From positions 10,925,956 to 10,989,955 of the forward strand of contig NC_051095.1 in NCBI RefSeq assembly GCF_901709675.1: 64,000 nucleotides of DNA, given 5' to 3'. The notes under the pieces were generated by a model. It was not told the origin of the DNA. It was given only the letters and a program-made list of their open reading frames with translations, and did not search any database. The stretch comes from Syngnathus acus (taxonomy: Eukaryota > Chordata > Actinopteri > Syngnathiformes > Syngnathidae). Every line of letters starts with the position of its first letter. The first letter of the stretch is position 1. The position numbers and the translations under genes are program-made. Shown here one piece after another: positions 21,099 through 32,113 of this stretch.

Positions 21099-23650
21099 AT
21101 TCAAGATTCAAGAGTTTTTATTCGCCATGTTTGAGCGTGCCAAACAAGGAATTTGACTTCGGTAAAACACACCCTCTGTTCAACATATAGGTGACTAACA
21201 ACACTCAGGACATGTGAATAATGGCAAAAACAGTGTAGACAAATTCAAAAGGTGTGAAGAGCAGGATGTTATTGCACAGTAATGTTATTGCACAGTAATG
21301 CCTCTGAGACTCTATGAGTGGTGTGAGTTCATCAGAGCAACAGCCTGGGGGAAGAAGCTGTCTCGGTGTCTGCTGGTTTTGGCGTACCGAGCTCTATAAC
21401 GCCGTCCGGAGGGGAGTAGTTCAAACAGACTGCAACCTGGGTGAGAAGGGTCTGTAGAGATGTTCCTTGCACGTTTCCTGGTCCTGGACAGGTACAAGTC
21501 TTGGATAGATGGGAGGTTGATTCCAATGATCTTTTCTGCAGTCCTGATTGTCCGTTGCAGTCTGTGCTTGTCTTGTTTGGAGGCTGATCCAAACCAGACA
21601 GTGATGGAGGTGCAGAGGACAGACTGGATGATGGCAGTGTAGAAGGTCTTCAGAAGCTCTCGCGGCAGGTTGAACTTCTTGAGCTGTCTCAGGAAGTACA
21701 GCCTCTGCTGGGCCTTCTTCCGGACAGAGTCTATGTGGCCGGTCCATTTCAGGTCCCGAGAGATTGTGGTTCCCAGGAACTGGAAGGTGTCTGTGGAGAG
21801 AATAGTATTACTGCGGATAGTGAGGGGTAAAAGTGGTGAAGGGTCTCGCCTGAAATCCACTGTCATCTCCACGGTCTTGAGCGGGTTCAGCTCCAGATGG
21901 TTTTGGTTGCACCAGTGGACCAGCCGCTCCACCTCCTGTCTGTACGCAGTCTCATCACCGTCCTGGATCAGTCCGATGAGAGTGGTGTCGTCTGCATACT
22001 TCAGGAGCTTCACAGGAGAGTCATCTGAGGAGAAATCATTGGTGTAGAGAGAGAAGAGCAGTGGGGAGAGGACGCACCCCTGAGGGGCTCCAGTATTGGT
22101 GGTCCGGGTGTCAGATGTGATGCCCTCCAGCCTCACACGCTGTCTCCTGTTGGTCAGGAAGCTGGTGATCCACTGACAGGTGGGGGCAGGCACCGCAAGC
22201 TGGATGAGCTTCTGTTGGAGGATGTCAGGAGCGATGGTGTTGAACGCCGAGCTGAAGTCCACGAACAGGATCCTGGCGTACGTTCCTGGGGTGTCCAGGT
22301 GGTGCAGGATGTAGTGCAGTCCCATGTTGACCGCATCATCCACTGACCTGTTTGCCCGGTAGGCAAACTGGAGGGGGTCAAGCAGGGGCCCGTGACCTCC
22401 TTCAGGTGGTTCAGCACTAACCTCTCGAAAGATTTCATGACCACAGATGTCAGTGCGACGGGTCTATAGTCATTCAAACCTGTGATGGCGGGCTTCTTGG
22501 CCACTGGAACGATGGTGGAGCTCTTGAAGCACGAGGGCACCTCACACAGCTCCAGAGAACGGTTGAAGATCCGTGCAAAGGTGGGCGCCAGCTGTTCAGC
22601 GCAGACTTTCAAGCAGGAAGGTGACACGCCGTCTGGGCCCGGTGTCTTCCTGGTCTTTTGTCTCCGGAACATCTGGCGCACTTCCTCCTCGCGGACCTGG
22701 AGTGCGGGCGCGGCCTCTGCAAGAGAGAGAGTGGGTGACAACGATGATAGAGGTGTGGACAGAGCAGTTGTGGGGAGAGGTGAGTATGTAAATTGTGCTG
22801 CAGGAAGTCCCGTTGTGTGGGAGGACCGATCAAACCTGCAGTAGAACTTATTCAGCTGGTTAGCAAGCCTTGGGCTCTCCACAGGACGGGGGGTTCGTTT
22901 CTTGTAGCCCGTGATGCTCTGCAGACCTTTCCACACTGTTGAGGGATCAGGATTGGCAGAGAGGTGTCTCTTCAAGTTCTCCCCGTAACACCTCCTGGCT
23001 TTCCTGACCTCTCGGTTCAGTGTGTTTCTGGTCTGCCTGAACAGGTCGCGGTCGCCGCTCCTGTAGGCCTCCTCCTTGACTTTGCGCAGCCTCCTGAGGT
23101 TCGGTGTAAACCAAGGTTTGTCGTTGTTGTACGTGCAGAAGGTCTTAGTCTGCACACACAGATCCTCACAAAAACTGATGTATGATGTGACAGTGTCAGT
23201 GAGTTCATGCAAGTCTGAAGATGCAGCTTCGAAAGCTCCCCAATCGGTGCAGTCAAAGCAGGCTTGGAGGTCCTGCCTTGACTCCACTGTCCACTTCCTC
23301 ACAGTCCTCACCACAGGCTTAGAAGTTTTTAGTTTCTGCCTGTAGGCCGGGATCAGATGAACTAGACAGTGGTCCGAGAGTCCTAAAGCTGCACGAGCCG
23401 CAGAGTGGTATGCATCCTTGATCACGGTGTAGCAGTGGTCCAGAGTCTGAGCCCCTCTGGTGGGACACGTTACGTGCTGTCTGTATCTGGGGAGTTCGTG
23501 TGCGAGGTTCGCCCTGTTAAGATCACCCAGAACAATGATTAGTGAGTTTGGTAGACGTTTCTCCATGTCTGTTACCTGGTCAGCCAGCATCTGCGTGGCT
23601 TCACTCGCACGTGCGTGTGGTGGGATGTAAACAGCCATGTAACATTGCAT
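21099..23650 (-). mobile_element. L2-like non-LTR retrotransposon, nearly full reverse-transcriptase ORF, 5'-truncated
   Basis: Reading on the minus strand, the protein starts inside the apurinic-type endonuclease (VVLGDLN-like and GLSDHCLVH motifs). It then runs through a linker to the reverse transcriptase ([42 protein letters not shown]) and a C-terminal region ending near 21312. One apparent single-base loss near 22385 splits it into two frames (23650-22154 and 22343-21312 overlap). The 3' end carries the ATTCAAGATTCAAG tandem tail. High similarity to the plus-strand copy at 15402-17104 indicates both are young. Confidence 0.9.
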
Positions 23651-25759
23651 TTACAAGATGTAAATGTTAAGTTTACATGTTTTCCTCATGGTTCCGTTGG
23701 CTAAATACTTCCCTGAACATGCGAGGTTAATTGCATTGTCCCAAAGGGACAAAACCGTAATGAGAACTTTCGATGGAGAAAAAGATCAGATGGGTAAATG
23801 CAATTCGATGGAGAGCAGGTTGCTTGAAAACACACCAACAACCATAAGTAGAGATGGAGAGGCTTCGGTTGATCTTCAGAGCACCGTACATGCGTATGCC
23901 GTATGATCTGATTGCACTGTATCTATGTCACAGTGTAAAAATTGCCCCTTTTAACCTCAGCAATGCGAGCCTGCACATAGACGATATTCACAGACTTGAT
24001 ACCTACAATGAATTAGTGGCATAACTTGTTTAATTCAGCAGTTAGTTTCCATTCAAACCCAGTCAAATCGGGTGGATCACAGAACAAGGCCAAGCATGGC
24101 CCAAAAGAGAACATATGGTTTACATGTTTAATACACAAGTTTGTGGTCTTCAACAATAACAAAATCTTGCATTAATTTTCAATGGCTGCAAAACAAAGTG
24201 TGATAACAAAGAACTGGATGAGTGGAATGTTGTCCTCCACTATCTTGCCCGTGCTATTGTTCATCAATATTGCCATCAATGCCGAAATCCTCTCAAATTG
24301 AAATTTCAACACATTTAATAAGGCGATAAATTTGTATTGGTGATTGCAACCATTGATAACAGATTTAATAATAGCATATATTTATATAATTGCTCTGTGT
24401 CCTTTGACTTTTGCATGTATTGCACTGTAATGGGCATCTGAGGCTGGAAATCTCAACAGTTTTTGTGTGATGAAAAAGTTTGCAAATTACTGTTAATATT
24501 CCATCTTGAAATGTGACGGTGGAGCCGCATCACATTTCGCTCTGTATGAAAGTAGACTAGGAACTAATCGAACCGTTGACACAGAAACCAAGCATGTTAT
24601 GCTTTTTAGTACTGGTAACATGTTGAAAAATAACATGTCAACAGCACAACTTTAAACCAATATGTACAACCAATAGAGACAATGACATCTCTAACTCCTA
24701 GGATCGAGGTTTTTTTATTGGCCAAATTTACACAAATCCCGTTTTTTATGTGACCTGTTTTCCATGTTCTTTTTGCCTGAACAAGCATCTACGTACTGCA
24801 TTTTATAAAACAATTACACAGGTACATCATGCCATATAGTTAATAAAGATGGCTGTGTATACATGAAATGGCAGCGCAACAATGTCCTCATTTGGCCGAA
24901 ACAATCACTGCATAAAATTGGTAGACTGATCCCAAATCTGTTTAGATGTATATTGAGGGTTGCCCTAGTAGACACAAACATTGGCCAATAAACCCCGAAT
25001 CTCAGAGTTGATTTACAATCCAAAAAAACTGATACAAAGCATGACTCAAAATCAAGCCTATTTACAGCTAATACTTTGACCAGGAGTAATTGAACTGTAC
25101 CAACAGACCTTATGGCAGATAAGGCATTGTTTTGGAGCGAACTAAAGGGGAGGAAGTTTGAGCTGCTCGAACTGATTTTATAAACAAATGTTTTTTTTCT
25201 TGAGAATTGTGGCTCTCTCTCTCACAAACACACAACTAGATTCAGTGCAAAAACTGAACAGTCGCTAGGGGGTTAAGATTCAAACAGCATGCGCAGTGTG
25301 GGGCTAACTTTGTATAGGTGGAAAGTAGCTTTGTAATAGTGACGTTTATTGACAAGTTGCTAGGGTCCGGACTAGGGTTGCAATGGTAAGCCAATTTCCA
25401 TGCACAATAACCAACTGCAGGTATAACGTTGTGCCCGATCTTTTCTATACTGTATAACTGTAGCTAAAACTTCAAAACATTCTTTAATATGCAACTTGGA
25501 AATAAGGATTAATTGGGAAGGAGAAAGATGTACAAAGGTAGATTCTTCGTTGGAAAGAAAATGTACACGCATTGCATCCGACAACCAGACTACCACTGCA
25601 ACCCTAACCTCCGCCGGTGCCAGCGTGGGTCAACCCAAATCAAACTGGTGACTACATCAAGCTAAACTTGCAAATGGAATGGATGGTATAGATTTCAACC
25701 AGGACTCTTTTCTTTGAACTTGGGTTACAATATCATTTGTGTGAGACCGCCGCCATGAA
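23651..25759. other. 3' flank and probable 3' UTR of rlim
   Basis: No coding exon or clear repeat was recognised. The part next to the rlim stop at 25760 is probably its 3' UTR. Candidate minus-strand poly(A) signals (TTTATT on the plus strand) occur at several places, such as near 24714 and 25344, and none can be preferred. Confidence 0.4.
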
Positions 25760-28700
25760 CTACACTACGCTCTCTCGATTGGTAGACACCAGAACGGCCC
25801 TGCGACAGATGGGGCAGGTGGAGTTCTCCGACAGCCAGCGATCGATGCAGTGCACGTGATACTCGTGAGAGCAAGGAAGCTTACGGAGCTTGTTTCCTTC
25901 CGCATACTCTGTTATACACACACTGCAAGTCTTCAAGGCGTCACTCTCGCCAAAGTTGCGCATGGCGAGGTTGTCGATCTGTTCTTTGGTCAGCCCTTGG
26001 GGTTGGTCCTCATCTTCGTCATTTAAGAGAAAGAAGTGAGCCAATCGAAGAAGGGGCAATGAGCTTGGCTCCTCGAGGTTGATGGGCGGTCGGGGTCGAG
26101 CCCGGCCGCCGGCTGCCGGTGGAGCAGCGGCAAATCCTTCATCCATATCGGTCTCAACCGTCCTTGCCCTGACACCGGCGACCGCGGGTGGTTCGTCAAC
26201 AACGGGAGCCTCGGGAGTGCTAGCGTCGAGGTTATTGGAGTTTTCAGCCAAATCTGCCGATGCATTGGCTGCACGATTGGAATCGGAAGAATCAGAGTCT
26301 GAATCCATGAGGTAGCCGAGCTCGCCGAAGCCCGTCATGATCTGTCGAATCATAGACTGAAGAGCCATTGAAGTCGCCTCTCCCAAACCCGCATCCGAGA
26401 TTCTGCGGATAGGGATGCGAATTGTGCTGACGTAGGTTCGCACACCGGCGCGCTCCGAGCGGGAGAAAGTCCTACGAAATCCACCACGCTCACTTTCATA
26501 CAGAAATGTGTTGTTTGAGTTCTGCGAGCGTGAACGGGTCCGACTGGCAATGCTGTCCCTTTGGCGATACTCGCCGGGACGCACGCGACGCACCTGGAGA
26601 TCAAGCATGATAGTAGGGGGCCGTCGTCCCGTTGCACCCCCTTCGACGCCACTTTCTCCTTCATTAGAGGAAACACTTTGGCTCTCAGGCGTTTGTTCAG
26701 TTTCAGGCTGGGACTGCTGACTATCCCTCTCAGCAGCACTTTGTCTAGAAACAACATGCTGTCGAGTCCGAGAACTACCTTCCACTTGAGGCGCGGGTGG
26801 AGTGCTGATATCGGTGCTGGGGCCTTGAGACGTTTGAGCTAAGCGGGGATTGGGGAGCTCTTCGAGCTGATCTAATCGAAGAGGGGAGCGGCTTCTGGCT
26901 GTACGAGCCCGGGTTCTGCATGGTTCCGAACTGCGGCTGCGAGCCCTTCTCTGTGCTCTACGTAGGGATACGGAAAGCAGAGGGTAACTTGGCCCGACAA
27001 CTGGTGAGCTGTGAGGTTCTCCGTGTGTCTCATTCGAAACAACCACCTCAGGCTCAGGCTCGGGCTCAGGCTCGGGCTCAGGCTCGGGCTCAGGCTCGGG
27101 CTCAGGCTCGGGCTCAGGCTCGGGCTCAGGCTGAGGCTCAGGTTCTGGCTCTACGACGACAGCCATCTCCTCAACAACTGGTTCTTCCACCACTCCTGTC
27201 TCCATAAGAACGGGTGGTTCTGCATTTCCTTCCACTTCTTGAGACTCTGGAGGCTGTTGCTCTCCTTGGGCAGCTGCCTGTTGCTCAGCTAAGGTGCGAT
27301 TCACGCTGATTTCCAGGCTGAAGCGGAAGTCTCCACTGTTTGGATTGGTCTGACTTACTGCCCTCCATGACTGGTTTCCACGATGACCAGTTCTGGTTGT
27401 GTTGCCTGTGCGCCTTACAGTGTTCAGCCATTCCAGGAGACTATCTCCATTAGCGGGGTCTTCGGAGGTTTCTGGTTGTTCTACAATTTAGAGAGAGATG
27501 TCAAAACATTTCAAGTTCATCTCTATTTTACCAATTAGTACATTTTAAAGGAAAAGTTACCAATGGGCTCTTCCACATTTTCGGTACGAGGCGTGTTACT
27601 CTGCTGCTCTGCACCATTTTTGATATTCTGAAGTCTACTGAACAGCTCGTCCTCGGTTGCCTCCCCTGAAAAATAATTACAAACACAAGAAGAGCATGTT
27701 ATCAAAAAGACGAATTGCTCTTTGTCTAACCTCGTAATTCCCTTAGGCAACGTCATTTGTTCATTCCAAACAACGACTACGACACTAACGTGCACACCGT
27801 TTTGCACTTAAATCCAAAGATCAGTAAATTTCGAAGAAACATATTCCAACAGAATCCAAAACCTTTTATCGTCTTCCACAACAGGAATAGAATCAGAAAC
27901 ACTTAACACCTAAACAGTGAACAAATCCATTTTGCATTTATGTGCCCCATTCTTTATAAGACGCAACGTTTCTAGAGGTGCTATACTGCAATAAATACAC
28001 AGGACATAGGAGTTGCAAATTCATCCCATAGTCCATAGAGTAGTTTTCAAAAATACTCATCTGTAGAGCTGTTTTGTTTCTTTCAAGCACAGCAACAGGA
28101 CAATGCTTAAGACCTGGACTTACCAGGGCATGCCACTGTCCAGTCAATGCCCTCGCCTCGCAGGGTGATCCGCTAAAAGGATGCTCCAAACTTATACTCT
28201 CCCTCCCATTGTCCTGGGACACAAACGGATTGGTGTCTTCAGTAGCGCGCCAAACTTGCGGCATTTTCATCATAGTGTGAAAACCAAGCTTCTTGATCTT
28301 AACGCTCAGCACACCATCTTCCCATAGTACAGGCAAAAAAAAAAAAAAATGTTTAACTGATTGTGGAGAGAGTGAGAAAGGGGGGGGAAAAAAAAAAAGA
28401 AAGAAGTTCTGATGATCACATAAATAGTGCACACTTGTGTAACAGTCGAAAAACTGTGACTGACTGGCATATTTTGCTAAAGTCGAATTTTTAAATCTAC
28501 AAAAAAGAAATAAATGTTGCTATGACACAAAACTAAACCAAGCCCTTTTTGGGAAATCTGTCACTTAAACCATGTGGTTTGAATCAAGCCACTGACACCT
28601 AAACCAGCAGATTACTTATTGGACATACGGAACAGAATGTTTAGGCAGCCTTAGGCCAACCTTTGGATTAAACATCGGAAATTAGAAATTGAGATGACAG

Positions 28701-28913
28701 ATTGGCCAGTGAAATCAACTACCCGTGAAATCAAATATTATTACCTGGGGTGCCCAAAAGATTGTTGTCCCTCATGAGACGGTAGTCCTCATCACTGAGA
28801 TTGTTGACAAACTGGTAGAAGGCTTCTTCTCTGCCGAGACGATCGAGCTGCCTCCTGCGCTGCGACTCGGGCTGGTCACTGCCATTCTGCTCTGAACTGT
28901 CAGACCCTTCCAT
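25760..28913 (-). CDS. rlim: E3 ubiquitin-protein ligase RLIM (RNF12)
   Basis: Three coding exons: 28913-28745, 27665-27561 and 27480-25760. They sum to 1995 nt, a 664-aa protein. The start MEGSDSSEQ matches the mammalian MENSD start. An N-terminal block ([35 protein letters not shown]) is nearly identical to human. Next come [12 protein letters not shown] and [13 protein letters not shown], a basic RRARSRS region, and [20 protein letters not shown]. The C-terminal RING-H2 finger (about residues 610-651) has the full Cys3-His2-Cys3 set ([18 protein letters not shown]), and the protein ends in ESVV like mammalian RLIM. RLIM ubiquitinates LIM-domain cofactors and, in mammals, REX1. An unusual Glu-Pro dipeptide run lies near residues 200-240. 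Frame and splice sites are intact. Confidence 0.95.
27040..27142 (-). repeat. 12-bp coding minisatellite giving a Glu-Pro dipeptide run in rlim
   Basis: On the plus strand GGCTCAGGCTCG-type units repeat about eight times. Read on the minus strand they encode alternating Glu and Pro, roughly 18 pairs with one Gln interruption. I do not recall such a run in mammalian RLIM, which has a serine run elsewhere. The 12-bp unit keeps other frames on the opposite strand open too, so antisense ORFs here are artefacts. Confidence 0.9.
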
Positions 28914-30230
28914 TGATTCAGAAGGGGAAGAGGTCCGGGAAGATTCTCCAGGCTCCAGCAAGATTTAGATGCTGCATCAAACACAATTATTATATGTAAC
29001 AATGATTCAGGACATGGTGTCTACATCTTAAGACAAGCTAAATTCAAGACTTTTCTGGCGGCATTAGAAATAAAATGTCGCATTTGGTAATTTAGGGACT
29101 TTTTAAAAATCCACAGGAACCCTTTTAATTGTTAGTGGTCACTGTTGTTGACAAATCGGGTGATTAAAAAAATAAATAAATCTGTGGTTCAATAAATGAA
29201 ACGGCCGGATTCTAGATCTTTTAAATTCAACTGTAATATAGTGGGAACAGTACAATTTCTTGTCATAATATTCCAGGTCGATACTCGGTGAATTAGAGAT
29301 GACAAAACCCCAAACTTCAAATTAGCTCGGTCAAGCCGTCCATGGAACATATACTGCATAAAAGACGAGTGGAAAAGTCTCATTTCAATGTAAGACTTTC
29401 ATGAATAGAGGTGGAAATCATAAAATGGCATCAATAGCTTAGCTTACGTACATAGAGCTAAACACGCGAATTGAGCACGGACGCTGTTGTTGTACTACTG
29501 CAAATAATGTGGTTGAAACCACACGATGAACACTTGCCGTTATTTAATTAATTTATAACATGTTTTATTAGCCTTATAGTCGAACAAGCCGAGACAAGGG
29601 GCTAAATGGGTTCGATGCTAACTAGCGGAGCAGCAGCTAGCTACGTAAGGTTCAAATGGGCCTTTCAATTTACGTTACGAGAGCGATTTACCTTGTAGGA
29701 GTTGTTAGTATCGCAACATTGTCGTGGACACATACCAGGCGAGGTCAATCGCAATCGTAAAGCGGTTAGTTGACAAAGCTCCATTAACGTTCAACCACGG
29801 GATGGGTTTGTTCCAAATTCATAAAGTGTAGTGTCATGGATAGCCACTGTTGAGCTAACTAAGCGTTGAGCAGCGTTCTCAACCAATACTCAGCAAGCAG
29901 ATCAGGACCGATTTAGTTCGCTGGAAATAATACTACCAGAAAACATACACCGTTCATCTGAATGTCACTGTTATATTACCTGTTCGGTGACAAGACTAAT
30001 CTTATAATGGTAGGTCCCAGTGGTGCTTCCGATAACCTTTGAAAATTATTGACTGCAACGCTAAGTGTAGTTTCAAGAGTCCATTTTGTTTCTTTTGGGA
30101 ACGCTACTGCGGTCTTCCGGTAATGTGGGCATTATTTTCCCCGAGTTTAGTATCGCAGGAGTATCTGATGACGTACCACGGCTATTTTATAGGTCGAATC
30201 AATGGAAAAGCCGCTGCCTGATAGACCTAG
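28914..30230 (-). promoter_or_regulatory. rlim: Probable 5' non-coding exon(s) and promoter region of rlim
   Basis: The exon with the start codon begins at 28971 (acceptor at 28972-28973), with 58 nt before the ATG. Upstream non-coding exons are therefore needed, as in mammalian RLIM. A possible promoter is near 30060-30130, where the minus strand has ACCGGAAGACCGC, an ETS-type core. The exact exon positions could not be fixed. Confidence 0.35.
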
Positions 30231-30728
30231 TTCAGGACATACATATATGCTAAAGCGGGAATAGGAGTGTATTGTTTGGTTTGAAACCAATCACAGTTCA
30301 GTCACAGCGTCACGGTGTGGCTACAATGCAAACTACAGTCTGGTGACACTCAAAACGCATTTACACGGAAATGTTTCTTCTTTACGTTAATGCGGATGTC
30401 AAGACCCGAAAGCGTCACTTAAGAGTCCAAATAAAATAGATGTGAAAATAATCTCTTTTCCACCAACAGATCCCCTTCATAGTGAGATATTTATATAATG
30501 TTTGCGTTGTCTTTATTTGGAAAACAATTTTTGACAGCAATGTGTCAGCAACATTATTACTCGGAGTGCATTTGCAACCAACATATCACAGCTCACAATC
30601 TGGCTATAGGGCGTCCCTGCTAACACCAATCCAATATTAGTGTGGATGGAAGGAAAACCAGAACAGTGCAAACAACTTGGTGTAGCAATGGTATAGCTCA
30701 CTGAGAAATGCTGTTGATTATTTTAGTG

Positions 30729-31051
30729 CACAGGTGTCAAACTCAAGGCCCGGGGGCCAGATACGGCCTGCCACATCATTTCATCTGGCCCGCGAAGACA
30801 AATTGTGCATCAAATTCGTGTGTCATTACTAGAATTGCAAATTGTCTTCACTTTTAATATCTTTTTTTTTTAAATATTTGACCAGTTTTTACTCGTCTGA
30901 TTTGAAAACGAGTTGTCAGTTTGTTTTGTAGTTTTTACTGTATATAATATGAGGTGTTCATACATTTATTTGGGTTGACAGTCATAATGGCCCTCCGAAA
31001 GAAGCTATGACTACAATGCGGCCCATGAAAAAAATGAGTTTGACGGCCCTG
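30729..31051. mobile_element. hAT MITE with 8-bp target-site duplication
   Basis: The 323-bp element has ends CACAGGTGTCAAACTCA and, read inward from the right, CAGGGCCGTCAAACTCA. It is flanked by TTTTAGTG at 30721-30728 and 31052-31059. GTCAAACTCA ends with GGCCCGGGGGCC-type sequence are typical of fish hAT (Charlie-like) MITEs. Confidence 0.9.
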
Positions 31052-31059
31052 TTTTAGTG

Positions 31060-31961
31060 CATAAAATTCGAGTCATTAAAACTGTTACAGAAGCACATCT
31101 GTTGTCTACATCCTTCTTTTCCTATAAACAGAAAAAGGCATATGATTGCTGGAACACCTTTCTTGACAGAAAAGATCAGAACAACACATAAGTGGCATTT
31201 TGTGTCAGAATTTTCACCAATTGTTTTATTTAATTTAGACTATACTGATGTCTTGAGATACCAGTGATCCGACTTCCAAATTTCTACGACCAATATACAG
31301 TATGTATTGTTACTAAGTTTGACATTTGACTTTAACATGTTCTTGGTTGTTGCACTCAACTAATTATGTTAACTATTGTATATTTATTCTACATCTGTTT
31401 AACTTCCTATTGCACACAAATGTAATTATCTTACAAGGTGTTATGATATGCCACCTTAATAGAGCTGCTCATACAGTTAAGAAATAATTTAATCCAGCAC
31501 TCAATGCACACAATGATTTTGTTGACTGGGAAAAACATACTCTGGAGAAAAAACAGACAACCACTGACAATATCTCACTGAAGTTATATACCTGATCCAT
31601 TACATGACATATTTTATTTTATAATTGGCTTGCTCGCTTAACTGTTACGTGCGACTAGGGAACAAACACAATATTAATATTGCCTGACAATTTCAGAGGC
31701 ATACATCACAAGGTGTGTTTATAGTCTCAGACAGTAGCTCCAGCTCCAATTAAGCATGCCAGAATGAGTTGCAGTGTGGACCACAGTGCCCAGCTCGGAG
31801 TTATGGATGAGCAATCACTCGAGCTATGCCTGACCCTGAGTGCTAATTAGTTCTGACATTAAAATAACATGATTCAAGGCTGGAGCCAGAGAAATTAAAA
31901 TTCCTTTCGCCAAAGAATCTTACAATATTGCCAAGGTCTAATTGAGATGAATGGTGCGACT
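31060..31961. other. Intergenic, no gene; possible conserved block
   Basis: No coding exon is seen. The stretch 31740-31940 is non-repetitive, of balanced composition, and contains CCAATTAAGC, CTAATTAG and TCTAATTGAG homeodomain-type words. It could be a non-coding regulatory element. Confidence 0.25.
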
Positions 31962-31962
31962 G

Positions 31963-32050
<88 letters not shown>

Positions 32051-32113
32051 CAATCCATCCATCCATCCATCCATCCATCCATCCATCCATCCATCCATCC
32101 ATCCATCCATCCA
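31962..32113 (+). repeat. Compound tetranucleotide microsatellite (TCTA)n-(TCCA)n
   Basis: About 22 TCTA units (31962-32050) pass directly into about 15 CATC units (to 32113). The one-base difference between motifs suggests one arose from the other. Confidence 0.95.

Noticed and set aside
26079-27292. Open frames antisense or in other frames to rlim, including Gln-Ala-Arg and Arg-Leu-Gly repeats
   Set aside because: Products of the 12-bp minisatellite and of the true rlim frame.
27938-28432. 164-aa minus-strand open frame inside an rlim intron
   Set aside because: Low-complexity start with Phe-rich runs, inside the intron between confirmed rlim exons. No family resemblance.
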